DNA of 64,000 nt from Acinetobacter sp. ANC 4204 (GTDB lineage Bacteria; Pseudomonadota; Gammaproteobacteria; Pseudomonadales; Moraxellaceae), in assembly GCF_002135205.1 (NCBI RefSeq), contig NZ_NEFZ01000004.1, positions 1 to 64,000 on the forward strand, read 5' to 3'. The position numbers and the translations under genes were made by a program. Of the stretch, positions 1 to 8,384 are shown piece after piece (position 1 is the first letter of the stretch; every line of letters begins with the position of its first letter). Below the pieces are notes generated by a model. That model was not told the DNA's origin. It ran no database searches and saw only the letters and a program-made list of their open reading frames with translations.

Positions 1-1
1 A

Positions 2-151
2 AAAGGCAGTAATTTAAATGCCTATACGGATGAATATATCTCAGAAATCACTCAACGTTTGAATCATCGCCCAAGAAAAAGACTCAGCTTTAAAAGTCCG
101 AGTCAGGTATTATGGCAACAACATGGTGTTGCACTTCAAATGCTAATCTAA
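2..151 (+). CDS. IS30-family transposase, C-terminal fragment (cut by window edge)
   Basis: An open frame enters from the left edge and ends at TAA 149-151, giving the last 49 residues of a protein. It contains LNHRPRKRLSFKSP, which matches the conserved end of the IS30-family transposase core (N-x-RPRK-x-L-x-F-x-[ST]P), followed by a V-x-W segment. The upstream part lies outside the window, so whether the element is complete cannot be judged. It is transcribed toward the porin gene, whose start is 233 bases downstream. Confidence 0.8.
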   Translation, partial: KGSNLNAYTDEYISEITQRLNHRPRKRLSFKSPSQVLWQQHGVALQMLI

Positions 152-384
152 GTATCTAAAAATAATTAATATCAACCACATAAAACTCAAAACCACACTT
201 TAACAATTTATCGCCGAAATGCCTTTGACTTTGAGTTGTTTAATATTTTTGTAATATTTCTTTAATATTAATGACTTATTTGTAATCAATAATGAGCGCC
301 AAGAGACAGAAGTCTGATGGATAAAAAGACGACTGAATAACCTTTTATAGACGAATCAACAAAAAGTCTTTCTTGGAGCTACAC

Positions 385-1437
385 ATGAAAAAAACACTTT
401 GCGCATTAGCAGTTGGGGCAACATTACTTACACCAGCTTTAACAATGGCTGCTGACGTAAAAATTTATGGCCGTGCGCATGTTTCTTTAGACTATCTTGA
501 TGATGGTGCTGACTACAACGAAGTTGGTATTTCTTCAAACTCTTCACGTCTAGGTTTCAAAGCTGAGCAAGAACTTGAAAACGGCATGACTGTATTCGGT
601 CAAATTGAACAAGAAATTAACTTTGCGAGCGGTTCAGCAAATAGTGATCTTGAATTTGCAACACGTGATACTTTCGTTGGCTTAAAAGGTAACTTCGGTC
701 AAGCACGTGTAGGTCGATTTGACAGCCCATTCAAAGCAGCACGTGGTCCAGTTAACTTCTTCGGCGACATGGTTGGTGATGTACGAAACGTAACACGTGT
801 AGGCAACTTGAAGTTTGATGAGCGTAATGCAAATACCATCGAATATAAGTCACCTAAATTTGGCAATGGTTTTAATGTATTAGGTGCTCTTTCACTTCAC
901 GAAGCGAATAGCCCAGATGCTACAAAAAATGGCTCTAAAGACAAAGATAAAGCATACGACTTAGCTTTAACTTATAAAGAAGGCAACGTAGACTTCGCTG
1001 CTGCATACGAACACTATGAAGAAGAAGCAACAAGTGGCGAACGTGATGGTTTCCGTATTGCTGGCGCATATAAAATCACACCTGATTTTAACTTAGGTGG
1101 TATGTACCAATTTCTTCAACATGACAACTCTGATGCAAACCCTGACACGCAAGTATTCGGTGTAGCTGGTGAATATAAATTTGCACCAAAAACTTTAGTC
1201 CGTGGCGAAGTATTCTACCGTGATGTTGATGCTGATGATGCAAACTCAACATTACTCGCTGTTGGCCTTGAGCACCGTCTAGACAAAGCAGTACGCGTCT
1301 ACGGCAACTTAGCAACTGTAATCAATGATGACAAGTCGAACTTAACACCATGGAAAGAAGGTCGCACAAACAGCGTAAGTGGTGTCGCAGGTGAAAATAG
1401 CCTTGGACTTTCTCTCGGTATGCGTTACGACTTCTAA
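385..1437 (+). CDS. Gram-negative general porin
   Basis: Encodes an outer-membrane beta-barrel porin of about 350 residues that would let small hydrophilic solutes diffuse across the outer membrane. The first 22-23 residues are a typical signal peptide (two lysines, hydrophobic core, ending AMA-like), and the mature part starts ADVKIYGRAHVSLDYL, the usual first strand of OmpC/Porin_4-type porins. The protein ends in RYDF, with the terminal Phe needed for barrel assembly. I chose ATG 385 because TTGGAG lies just upstream; an in-frame TTG at 373 would destroy the signal peptide. It stands alone, with a strong terminator directly after it. Substrate specificity cannot be read from the sequence. 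Confidence 0.88.
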   Translation: MKKTLCALAVGATLLTPALTMAADVKIYGRAHVSLDYLDDGADYNEVGISSNSSRLGFKAEQELENGMTVFGQIEQEINFASGSANSDLEFATRDTFVGLKGNFGQARVGRFDSPFKAARGPVNFFGDMVGDVRNVTRVGNLKFDERNANTIEYKSPKFGNGFNVLGALSLHEANSPDATKNGSKDKDKAYDLALTYKEGNVDFAAAYEHYEEEATSGERDGFRIAGAYKITPDFNLGGMYQFLQHDNSDANPDTQVFGVAGEYKFAPKTLVRGEVFYRDVDADDANSTLLAVGLEHRLDKAVRVYGNLATVINDDKSNLTPWKEGRTNSVSGVAGENSLGLSLGMRYDF

Positions 1438-1460
1438 GTTAAGCAGTCCAAAAAATTAAA

Positions 1461-1485
1461 AAAAACACGCTTCGGCGTGTTTTTT
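1461..1485 (+). terminator. Rho-independent terminator after the porin gene
   Basis: AAAAACACGC, a TTCG tetraloop and GCGTGTTTTT form a perfect 10-bp stem ending in a T tract, 24 bases after the porin stop codon. Confidence 0.93.
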
Positions 1486-1813
1486 ATCTGACAAGTTTGA
1501 ATCTAGAAAAGGTTATTGCTGCATTAGAATTCATACTGATCAATCTAGAAATGACCTCATTTTCTTAGTTTTTGACTATTCACAACAGTAAGTAGAGTCT
1601 TACTATTTTAAATCAAATCTTCTAGACTCATTTTATTCCTTACGCAGTTTTTCTTATTTGCTAAATGCAATAAAGCAGGCTTGTCATTCGCATACCCTAG
1701 TTTACTGTGTCAGCGACTACAAAATTCATTAAGGGAATTAACATCGCCTTTAGACAAACAGTTGTGAATCATGTTTTTAAGTACCAGACACCTTGATGAA
1801 TTTAAAAATCAAA
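1486..1813. other. Intergenic stretch without recognisable gene
   Basis: About 330 bases between the porin terminator and the terminator of the leftward YidB-like gene. It is AT-rich, has no open frame of useful length, no tRNA-like structure and no clear repeat. I see no recognisable gene remnant. Confidence 0.6.
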
Positions 1814-1845
1814 AATACCAGTCAACTTCTTAGCTGACTGGTATT
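1814..1845 (-). terminator. Terminator of the YidB-like gene
   Basis: Arms AATACCAGTCA (1814-1824) and TGACTGGTATT (1835-1845) form a perfect 11-bp stem with a 10-base loop. Read on the minus strand it is followed by a T-rich run, 29 bases after the stop of the leftward gene. Confidence 0.85.
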
Positions 1846-1873
1846 CAATACAGAGTTATTGTTCATGTAAAGC

Positions 1874-2494
1874 TTAACGTTTCAAGAAACCTGAAACCAA
1901 ATTTAAAACTTGCTGAATATCTGCATTGGCCTCTTGTGGATTAGTTTGTCCTGCCTGAGGGGTTAAAGAATCAATGATCTGCGGTAAAACTTGTGAAATA
2001 GCACTATATACATCTTGTTTAGGCGCATTGACTTGTTGTGCAACCTGTTCTACATCAGCATCATCAAACAGGTTCTGTACCTGTTCTGGATTTACGCTGG
2101 CATTTTCTCCTGAGCCAGTCGATACCCAATCATCCACTTGACTGCTTAAGCCTTGCCCTTTGAGCTTATCCAAAGCCGCTTGTAAACCACCTTGCTGTTG
2201 AATCCACCCCAAAATCAAAGGCAATACAGCGATCAATAAACTTTTTCCACCACCTGAAAACCCAGAGTTCTGAGCATTTGACGTTTGTTGTGACTGCGCA
2301 CCAGTTAAACCACCCAACACCGAACCTAAAATATCACCCAAACCACCCTGTGATGATTGCCCTGATGTATTTGTTCCAAGTTGTCCCAATACAGAGCCCA
2401 AAATTCCACCCAAACCGCCTTGTTGGTTTGACTGTTGCTGCCCTCCCATAGCCTGCTTAGCCAAGATTTCTATAATATTATTAAGGTTCGTCAT
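1874..2494 (-). CDS. YidB-like / DUF937 family protein
   Basis: A 206-residue soluble protein of the YidB/DUF937 family; the molecular function of the family is not established. Residues 20-75 are a Gly/Gln/Ser-rich low-complexity part with two copies of a G-G-L-G-[GD]-I-L-G-S-V-L-G unit. Residues 85-100 are hydrophobic (SLLIAVLPLILGWIQQQGG). The C-terminal half carries the family core: LKGQGLSSQVDDWVSTGSG, then V-N-P-E-Q-V-Q and a Q-V-L-P-Q-I-I-D-S-L-TP helix. No signal peptide is present. It has its own terminator and about 100 bases separate it from the next leftward gene, so it is probably monocistronic. Confidence 0.75.
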   Translation of the reverse strand: MTNLNNIIEILAKQAMGGQQQSNQQGGLGGILGSVLGQLGTNTSGQSSQGGLGDILGSVLGGLTGAQSQQTSNAQNSGFSGGGKSLLIAVLPLILGWIQQQGGLQAALDKLKGQGLSSQVDDWVSTGSGENASVNPEQVQNLFDDADVEQVAQQVNAPKQDVYSAISQVLPQIIDSLTPQAGQTNPQEANADIQQVLNLVSGFLKR

Positions 2495-2596
2495 CGTTTT
2501 ATCCTTTGTAAGTTTTAAAACAGCATACGATGTTTAAATGGAGCCTACACGGATAAATTGTTAATTTTTGCTATGACTCAAGTCATATACGTCCTA

Positions 2597-3064
2597 CTAC
2601 CAACGAAATTTGTTCCAGTTTTCAGGGTTCGCCCAAAATTTTGAATTAAACCAATCTGGCACATGCTTATAAGTTAAAATATTAAACTGCCATAACGCAA
2701 AGTCTTGTTCGTGAGTTGTTTTATCTATGAGTTGAGTAAAGCCCAAAGCACGTAACAGTTGCTCATCTTGTAACTGACTGACCACCACAATCCGCTTTGC
2801 CATCAAATCTCTTAAACGCACCAATACTTGTGATTTTTGTTGCTCATTCACATTTTGCATTTCAATTGTATCCAAAAGCACGAAACCCAAGTCATAGCGC
2901 TGTGTAAAAGGCAGACTTAAAAAATCAGATACGCTAAAATATTGCCATTGAATAGATTGATGATGATCTGGGCTAAGATTTTGCCCAATGCATAATGCAG
3001 TTGAAATAGGCTGTTCTTGAGATAAATCGTCTAGCATAGAAGTAATGACGTTCAGTTCAGCCAT
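2597..3064 (-). CDS. Conserved hypothetical protein (possibly DUF6231)
   Basis: A 155-residue protein without signal peptide or membrane segment. The central part (YDLGFVLLDTIEMQNVNEQQ, then LRDLMAKRIVVVSQ) looks like a Rossmann-type alpha/beta fold with alternating hydrophobic strands, and the C-terminus is rich in Trp (WFNSKFWANPENWNKFRW). From memory this tail is typical of DUF6231, but I could not check that. It diverges from the DUF2797 gene with only 34 bases between the starts, so the two genes probably share a promoter region. Function unknown. Confidence 0.6.
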   Translation of the reverse strand: MAELNVITSMLDDLSQEQPISTALCIGQNLSPDHHQSIQWQYFSVSDFLSLPFTQRYDLGFVLLDTIEMQNVNEQQKSQVLVRLRDLMAKRIVVVSQLQDEQLLRALGFTQLIDKTTHEQDFALWQFNILTYKHVPDWFNSKFWANPENWNKFRW

Positions 3065-3098
3065 AACCGCATCCTTAATATTAAGTGAGTAATTCTGT

Positions 3099-3968
3099 AT
3101 GGAACTTCAAGGCATTTGCCATAAAATGCATGCAGGTCTTAAGGACCTTAGTGTAACTGATCAACATACACACAAGGCAAATGTTGAATATAAATTTATT
3201 TTAGATCGTTCAGAAGTTGACCTTCCTTTTAACTTAGGTCAAGAAATCGAAATCGAATGGACTGGTAAAATCTTCTGTGTCTCGTGCGGTGCTAAAACGT
3301 CTAAATCTTTTTCACAAGGTCATTGCTTCAAGTGTTTCAAAACTAAGGCCTCTTGTGACATGTGTATCATGAAGCCAGAAACCTGCCATTATCATTTAGG
3401 GACTTGTCGCGAAGATAGCTTTGCCCATGAAGTATGTTTTCAACCACATATCGTCTATTTGGCGAACTCAAGCGCACTAAAAGTTGGTATTACCCGGATT
3501 AGCCAAATGCCAACCCGTTGGCTTGATCAAGGAGCCACTCAAGCACTACCCATTATGAAAGTAGGCTCACGTCGCCTTTCAGGTCAGCTCGAAATCATGT
3601 TTGGAACGCAGGTTGCAGACAAAACCGATTGGCGTAAATTACTCAAGGGTGAAGCTGACCCATTAAACTTGATTGAAGTCCGTGAACAATTGCTCGAAGA
3701 GTTTTCACCTAAAATCCAAACCATTCGAGATGAATTTAGTCAGAATCTTGAGTTCAATGAAACGGTCGAAATTTTGGAAACCGAATTACCACGTGAATTT
3801 GTTTATCCAGTTGAGCAATATCCAGAGAAAATCAAATCTCACAACCTAGATAAAACTCCAGCCATTCGTGGCAAATTGCAAGGCATCAAAGGTCAGTACC
3901 TAATTTTGGATACTGGCGTAATTAACATACGTAAATATTCAGGCTATGAGCTCAAAATCCGTGCTTAA
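3099..3968 (+). CDS. DUF2797 family zinc-ribbon-like protein
   Basis: A 289-residue cytoplasmic protein of the DUF2797 family; no function is established. Cysteines at about 60, 63, 76, 79, 86, 89, 96 and 103, in three C-x2-C pairs plus single Cys, suggest one or two structural zinc sites. Next, residues 117-175 (PHIVYLANSSALKVGITR, then RWLDQGATQALPI and SGQLEIMF) are the conserved family core. Its layout resembles a GIY-YIG-type nuclease fold; that is my inference, since the catalytic residues are not obviously complete. The gene diverges from the neighbouring leftward gene and ends before a bidirectional terminator. Confidence 0.78.
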   Translation: MELQGICHKMHAGLKDLSVTDQHTHKANVEYKFILDRSEVDLPFNLGQEIEIEWTGKIFCVSCGAKTSKSFSQGHCFKCFKTKASCDMCIMKPETCHYHLGTCREDSFAHEVCFQPHIVYLANSSALKVGITRISQMPTRWLDQGATQALPIMKVGSRRLSGQLEIMFGTQVADKTDWRKLLKGEADPLNLIEVREQLLEEFSPKIQTIRDEFSQNLEFNETVEILETELPREFVYPVEQYPEKIKSHNLDKTPAIRGKLQGIKGQYLILDTGVINIRKYSGYELKIRA

Positions 3969-4009
3969 GCGTACTTCTCCCTAAGGCGAATTACTTCCCT
4001 TTAGATATA

Positions 4010-4037
4010 AAAAAACCTGCACGAATGCAGGTTTTTT
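4010..4037. terminator. Bidirectional terminator between DUF2797 gene and ppiD
   Basis: AAAAAACCTGCA, loop CGAA, TGCAGGTTTTTT: a perfect 12-bp stem with A and T tracts on both sides, placed between two convergent genes. Confidence 0.95.
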
Positions 4038-4049
4038 TATTCGATATGA

Positions 4050-5915
4050 TTATTTAATCTTTGCATGTGCTTTTAAGTATTGCACATAATCTTCTGACTC
4101 TTGCTGACCGCGAAGCTGTTGATATAGCTTAGAAAGCTCTGCCAACTGTTCATCCGTCAACGCATTAGACGTCGTCTTGTTTACATTTGATACTGCGACT
4201 ACGACCATTTCAGTCGGCAATAATGCTGTTGTTACAGACCATTGCCCAGCTTTTGGCGTCGCCTGGCTAAATGCCGCACGCTCAACTACACGAGGAAGAC
4301 CTTGCGAACGAATAAACACTTGCGGCGCAGTAAACGTTAAACCACTCTTCGCAACAACTGATGCCGCTGGTTGAGTTTTAAAGTCTTTTAAACTTTGCGC
4401 AATCTTCGCTTTCGCCGCTTCATACGCTTTTTGTTGAACTAATTTTGCTTTCACGCGTGGAGTTGCTTCTTGAAGCGTTTGCACACCTGCCGCATGGTAA
4501 TCACGTACTTTGACCCAGACAACATCACCATTTGTAAGTTGAATACTACTGGTCGCGTTACGGTCACCGTTTTTAACGTCATCGTTAAACAGTTTCACTT
4601 TTACTGCTGCATTGCTTAATACAGGATGCTGTGTAGAAAGCGTCATACCTTTGACAGTTTGAACTTGTACGCCTTTCACTTCTTGTGAAACCACATCCAA
4701 AGCATCAGAATCTACAACTTGCTCATTTAAACTATTTACAGTGTCTGAAAACGCATTGGCTGTTTTACTTTTTTGAACTTCAGCAGTAAGTCGTGCTTTT
4801 TCAGTTTCAAAAGATGGCAACTTCACAGCAGGTGTGTCAGTTTCAATGACATGATAACCAAATTCAGTTTTAACAGGTGCAGACACTTGACCGGATTTAA
4901 GTGATGTTACAGCTTGATCAAAAGCATCACCAAATGTACCTTTGTTATAGACTGCCAGTACGCCACCATTAGACTTAGATGCTGTATCTTCAGAGTATTG
5001 AGCCGCTGCGGCTGCAAAGCTTGTGCCTGCTTTAATTTTTGCAACAACTTCTTCTGCACGCTTCTTCGCTTCAGCATCTGTACGCGTATCTACAGTAATT
5101 AAGATATGTTTCACCAAAGGTGCAACATTTTGCTTCTGTGCTTCAACAAACTGAGTATAAGCTTGTTGTAACTCAGTATCAGTGACTGGTGATGTCGTAG
5201 CAGGAACATTTGCAGGTGTTAACAACACATACTCTACATCTACACTTGCTACTTGTTTAAATGCTGATGGATGTTGCTTGTAGTAGTTAGCAATTTCTTG
5301 AGCTGAAACACTGATGTTCTTTTTGTATTCATCAAGATTTACATTGGCAAACTGTACGGTACGCTGTTCTGTTTGCAAATTCGCAATCTGCTGAATATCT
5401 AATTTACTCACCAAAGCATAATCAGCAAAAGTAGAACGCATCATTTTTAATGCATGATCTTGGCGCAGATTTGCAACCAAAGCATCACTACTCATTCCAA
5501 CAGATTGTAAATAGCTAGAATACCGTGTTTCAGAAAATTTTCCATTTTCTTGAAAACTTGGTTGCTGAGCGATCATCTGTTCAATTTGAGTATCACTAAG
5601 TGAAATGCCTAGCTTTTCCGCCTGTTGCAACAACAAGGTATTAGAGATCAGTTGATCCATTGCTTTATCTTTGATAAAGCTTTGATTCAATAAAGTTTCA
5701 TCACCATTGGCATAAGCCAAGAACTGTTCTTTAAAAGACGCTGTTAGTGTTTCTAGTTCCTTTTCAGAAATATCTTGACCATTGACTGATTTTACAGCGT
5801 CTTTTGATCCGCTACTAAAATATCCTTCAATACCTACAAGTGCTAAAGGGGTCAAAAACAAAATGAGTAAGGCTTTGCCCAACCAACCCTTAATAACTTT
5901 ACGAAAAGATTCCAT
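4050..5915 (-). CDS. ppiD: Periplasmic folding chaperone / peptidyl-prolyl isomerase PpiD (SurA N-terminal domain)
   Basis: A 621-residue inner-membrane-anchored periplasmic chaperone that binds newly translocated proteins at the Sec translocon. Residues 1-35 have a short cytoplasmic stretch with Lys/Arg and one membrane helix (ALLILFLTPLALVGIEGYF). A SurA-N-like chaperone region follows (about 36-230), then a parvulin domain at about 261-358 (VKHILITVDTRTDAEAKKRA, YSEDTASKSNGG, EFGYHVIETD), and a second chaperone-like C-terminal region. Length matches E. coli PpiD (623). As in enterobacteria it lies directly downstream of an HU gene in the same orientation, though a terminator separates them. 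Confidence 0.93.
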   Translation of the reverse strand: MESFRKVIKGWLGKALLILFLTPLALVGIEGYFSSGSKDAVKSVNGQDISEKELETLTASFKEQFLAYANGDETLLNQSFIKDKAMDQLISNTLLLQQAEKLGISLSDTQIEQMIAQQPSFQENGKFSETRYSSYLQSVGMSSDALVANLRQDHALKMMRSTFADYALVSKLDIQQIANLQTEQRTVQFANVNLDEYKKNISVSAQEIANYYKQHPSAFKQVASVDVEYVLLTPANVPATTSPVTDTELQQAYTQFVEAQKQNVAPLVKHILITVDTRTDAEAKKRAEEVVAKIKAGTSFAAAAAQYSEDTASKSNGGVLAVYNKGTFGDAFDQAVTSLKSGQVSAPVKTEFGYHVIETDTPAVKLPSFETEKARLTAEVQKSKTANAFSDTVNSLNEQVVDSDALDVVSQEVKGVQVQTVKGMTLSTQHPVLSNAAVKVKLFNDDVKNGDRNATSSIQLTNGDVVWVKVRDYHAAGVQTLQEATPRVKAKLVQQKAYEAAKAKIAQSLKDFKTQPAASVVAKSGLTFTAPQVFIRSQGLPRVVERAAFSQATPKAGQWSVTTALLPTEMVVVAVSNVNKTTSNALTDEQLAELSKLYQQLRGQQESEDYVQYLKAHAKIK

Positions 5916-6006
5916 AAGTATTCCAATATTTTATTTGCACGAGATTTTAACTGAAAAGTAGCAATGAATGAATGTGTTATCGTCACATTTTCTAATGTTT
6001 AATAAA

Positions 6007-6029
6007 AAACGCGCCGAAATGGCGCGTTT
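6007..6029 (-). terminator. Terminator of the HU gene
   Basis: AAACGCGCC (6007-6015), loop GAAAT, GGCGCGTTT (6021-6029). On the minus strand the stem is followed by a T run, 18 bases after the hupB stop codon. Confidence 0.9.
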
Positions 6030-6046
6030 AGGATTTATTTAAAAGA

Positions 6047-6319
6047 TTATGCAACAGAATCTTTTAAACCTTTTCCTGCTTTAAAGCTTGGTACTTTGCT
6101 TGCTTTAATTTCTAAAGTAGCACCAGTTTGTGGGTTACGGCCAGTACGTGCAGCACGTTCTTTCACATTGAAAGTACCAAAACCAACAAGTGTAACTGTA
6201 TCACCAGACTTAAGCGCTTCAGTGATTGAAGCAATTGTAGCGTCTAAGGCCTTACCAGCATCAGTCTTAGACAAACCCCCTTTTTCTGCAATTGCATCAA
6301 TTAATTCTGATTTATTCAT
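6047..6319 (-). CDS. hupB: DNA-binding protein HU-beta
   Basis: A 90-residue histone-like nucleoid protein that bends DNA as a dimer. It starts [20 protein letters not shown] and contains the HU signature [20 protein letters not shown], with the proline-tipped DNA-binding arm (R-N-P-Q-T) at about residues 60-66. It ends in a lysine-rich helix. Full length and without substitutions at key positions. The start has GAGG upstream. It lies immediately upstream of ppiD in the same orientation, the order seen in many gammaproteobacteria. Confidence 0.96.
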   Translation of the reverse strand: MNKSELIDAIAEKGGLSKTDAGKALDATIASITEALKSGDTVTLVGFGTFNVKERAARTGRNPQTGATLEIKASKVPSFKAGKGLKDSVA

Positions 6320-6487
6320 GTGGATCGCGTCCTCTTAATATCGTTTATTTAAGGTCCAAGAGTTTAGTATAAATTACCGTAACGCCTTTATAGCAATGCT
6401 TTAGGTGAAAACGCAATACTCTGTATAGGCTTTTTTGGAAAATAAATCACAAAAAAACCTTGAAATTGCTACAAAAGCACAACCAGA

Positions 6488-6955
6488 TCACTTTTTATTC
6501 ACTTTTTCGTTTAACTTCTTATTTTCTTCAATCAAAACATCTATTTTTTCGTTAAGCTGAAGAATTAAGTTTTCCAAGTACTGGATATCTTTGACCGTAA
6601 CTAAACCAATACGGTTCAAAGAATGATTTACACTCCGGTCTACGATCTTCTCAACCTTATCTTTAGTATCCGTAACCGATTCACGCGCCTTTTCAGATAC
6701 TTTTTCAACTGTTTGATCTGCAATTTCAGTGGTTTTTGATTCTAGCTCCTCGCCTACTTGGACGAGTGAGTCAAACAATTTATTGCCTTCCTCTTCCGCA
6801 CGTGAGAAAGCACCTAAACCAGCCAACCAAATTTGCTTAGTGTACTTTCTAAAATCTAAACTACTTTTACGGTGAAAATGATGCTTAGTTCTTGTTTTTT
6901 TTAATGTTTCATCTTCTTGCAAAATATCATCCAACGCTCTATCTGCTTTTTCCAT
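6488..6955 (-). CDS. Phasin family (polyhydroxyalkanoate granule-associated) protein
   Basis: A 155-residue protein of the phasin family, which coats polyhydroxyalkanoate granules or acts as a PhaF/PhaI-like structural protein. The core is KQIWLAGLGAFSRAEEEGNK (about 40-60), the hallmark of this family, followed by F-D-S-L-V-Q-V-G-E and a long Lys/Glu-rich amphipathic helix. The last 30 residues (QYLENLILQLNEKIDVLIEE) form a leucine-zipper-like coiled coil for oligomerisation. Of three in-frame ATGs I chose the third, because AGGAG stands 9 bases before it; the two upstream ATGs overlap that ribosome site. No PHA synthase gene is in this window. Confidence 0.8.
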   Translation of the reverse strand: MEKADRALDDILQEDETLKKTRTKHHFHRKSSLDFRKYTKQIWLAGLGAFSRAEEEGNKLFDSLVQVGEELESKTTEIADQTVEKVSEKARESVTDTKDKVEKIVDRSVNHSLNRIGLVTVKDIQYLENLILQLNEKIDVLIEENKKLNEKVNKK

Positions 6956-7148
6956 TAGCACCATCTCCTGCATGATTTATGTGCAAAAACTTCCAAAAAA
7001 TCTTATAGATTGCACTATACTAGCAAATATTGGACTTGATCGTTTTGCAAAACTGTTCTACAAAGCATCTTTATTACATTTTTTATTTTAAGTCTGAAGT
7101 TTTTGCGAGCAGGATGCTCATTTCAGGTCAGGATTTAGGTTACTACTT

Positions 7149-7796
7149 ATGAGTGATTCTCAAAAAGAACACAATCAAACACATATGCTACTCACTATGC
7201 TAATGATTGTTCTTGAGACGATCTTTTCTCTTATTTTAAAACATGACCGTGTGGTTGCTCTACATTCAAAAAAGTTTGTTGAGCAAAATATTGCGATTAA
7301 AATTAACAGCTATTTACCTTACTTCGACATCTATATTACCTTTAGTGAACAAGGTATTTTATTTGATGCGAAAGCACCTGAAAAACCTGTCGATCTCGAT
7401 GTGCGCACTACCCTAATGGATTTAATTAAAATTTTCGTTTTTGGAAATCGTCGCAGTATTAAAACCATGCGTATTGATGGCGACATCATACTCAAAGATG
7501 AGTTCAGAGATTTAATTTTACACTTTAGTGCTCCTAAAGTTTTAGCCGACTGGAAAAACTGGTTAACTGAACCAACTGATCCACAAAATGTGGTTGCATC
7601 AAAAAAACGTATTGCGCCACTTTTAGAAAAAATTGATGATCAACGCTCTAAAATCAACACCCTACAAGTTGAAGTGAAACAATACAAAAACCGTATTCGT
7701 CGCATGGAGCAACGCCAAAAACGTATAAATGTCACATTTTTACTGTTTTCTATACTTTTGATTAGCTTATTGGTATATAATATTTGGCTTGCATAA
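7149..7796 (+). CDS. UbiJ-like SCP2-domain protein with coiled coil and C-terminal membrane anchor
   Basis: A 215-residue protein. Residues 15-145 resemble the SCP2 sterol-carrier-like domain of UbiJ, the accessory factor of the aerobic ubiquinone-synthesis complex: an N-terminal hydrophobic helix (LLTMLMIVLETIFSLILKHD), then beta strands (IAIKINSYLPYFDIYITFSE), a DLDV turn and RIDGDIILKDEFRDLILHFS. Residues 160-190 form a charged coiled coil (LEKIDDQRSKINTLQVEVKQ). Residues 192-213 are a clear membrane helix (VTFLLFSILLISLLVYNIWL). UbiJ itself has no such anchor, so this may be a paralogue with a different role; the function is inferred only from similarity of layout. It lies between the leftward phasin gene and the isc operon, without a visible terminator before the isc promoter. 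Confidence 0.6.
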   Translation: MSDSQKEHNQTHMLLTMLMIVLETIFSLILKHDRVVALHSKKFVEQNIAIKINSYLPYFDIYITFSEQGILFDAKAPEKPVDLDVRTTLMDLIKIFVFGNRRSIKTMRIDGDIILKDEFRDLILHFSAPKVLADWKNWLTEPTDPQNVVASKKRIAPLLEKIDDQRSKINTLQVEVKQYKNRIRRMEQRQKRINVTFLLFSILLISLLVYNIWLA

Positions 7797-7847
7797 CTAC
7801 ATAATATTTCAAGCAAATTAAATACGCATAATCATTATTAAAAAAAC

Positions 7848-7876
7848 TTGACTATTTTAGTCAGGATTCTTAAAAT
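7848..7876 (+). promoter_or_regulatory. isc operon promoter with type 1 IscR-like operator
   Basis: TTGACT (-35, 7848-7853), a 17-base spacer and TAAAAT (-10, 7871-7876) form a near-consensus promoter 34 bases before iscR. The -35 box is embedded in the perfect inverted repeat TGACTA-TTT-TAGTCA (7849-7863). It resembles the type 1 IscR site, at which [2Fe-2S]-IscR represses its own operon. The site is read from sequence; binding is inferred from the family. Confidence 0.85.
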
Positions 7877-7909
7877 CGGCACATCTAGTCTAATCATGTG
7901 TATCGAATC

Positions 7910-8383
7910 ATGCGCTTAACAACTCGCGGACGCTACGCAGTGACTGCTCTACTTGATTTAGCTTTGCAGCCAACTGAACAAACGATCACGCTTGCTGAAA
8001 TTGCAGCTCGTCAAACTATCTCTGTTGCTTATCTTGAGCAGTTATTTGCGAAATTAAAGCGCCACGGCTTAGTTTCTAGCATTCGTGGTGCCAATGGTGG
8101 CTACCATTTAGCTCGTCGCGCTGATGAAATTACAGTATTAGCAGTTATTGAAGCTGTAAACGAAACAGTTGATGCCACTCGCTGTGACCATAAAGGCAAC
8201 TGCCAAAATGGTGCAATGTGCTTAACTCACGATTTATGGCAAGAACTCTCCCATCACATTGCCGACTATCTCGCTAAAATCACTCTTGCTGACCTTGTAG
8301 CACGTGACAACGTCCAAAAAGTTGCCATTCGCCAAAACACAGCACCTTCAGATTCAGCCCTTTTATCGGTAACAGGTATTTGA
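7910..8383 (+). CDS. iscR: Fe-S cluster-responsive transcriptional regulator IscR (Rrf2 family)
   Basis: Regulator that senses the Fe-S supply by carrying a [2Fe-2S] cluster and represses the isc operon when loaded. From ATG 7910 the protein has 157 residues: an Rrf2 winged helix starting [20 protein letters not shown], then [11 protein letters not shown], and the three cluster cysteines C92, C98 and C104 with the spacing of E. coli IscR. An upstream in-frame GTG at 7898 would add four residues and is unlikely. It is the first gene of the operon; its stop codon is followed one base later by the iscS start. Confidence 0.96.
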   Translation: MRLTTRGRYAVTALLDLALQPTEQTITLAEIAARQTISVAYLEQLFAKLKRHGLVSSIRGANGGYHLARRADEITVLAVIEAVNETVDATRCDHKGNCQNGAMCLTHDLWQELSHHIADYLAKITLADLVARDNVQKVAIRQNTAPSDSALLSVTGI

Positions 8384-8384
8384 C

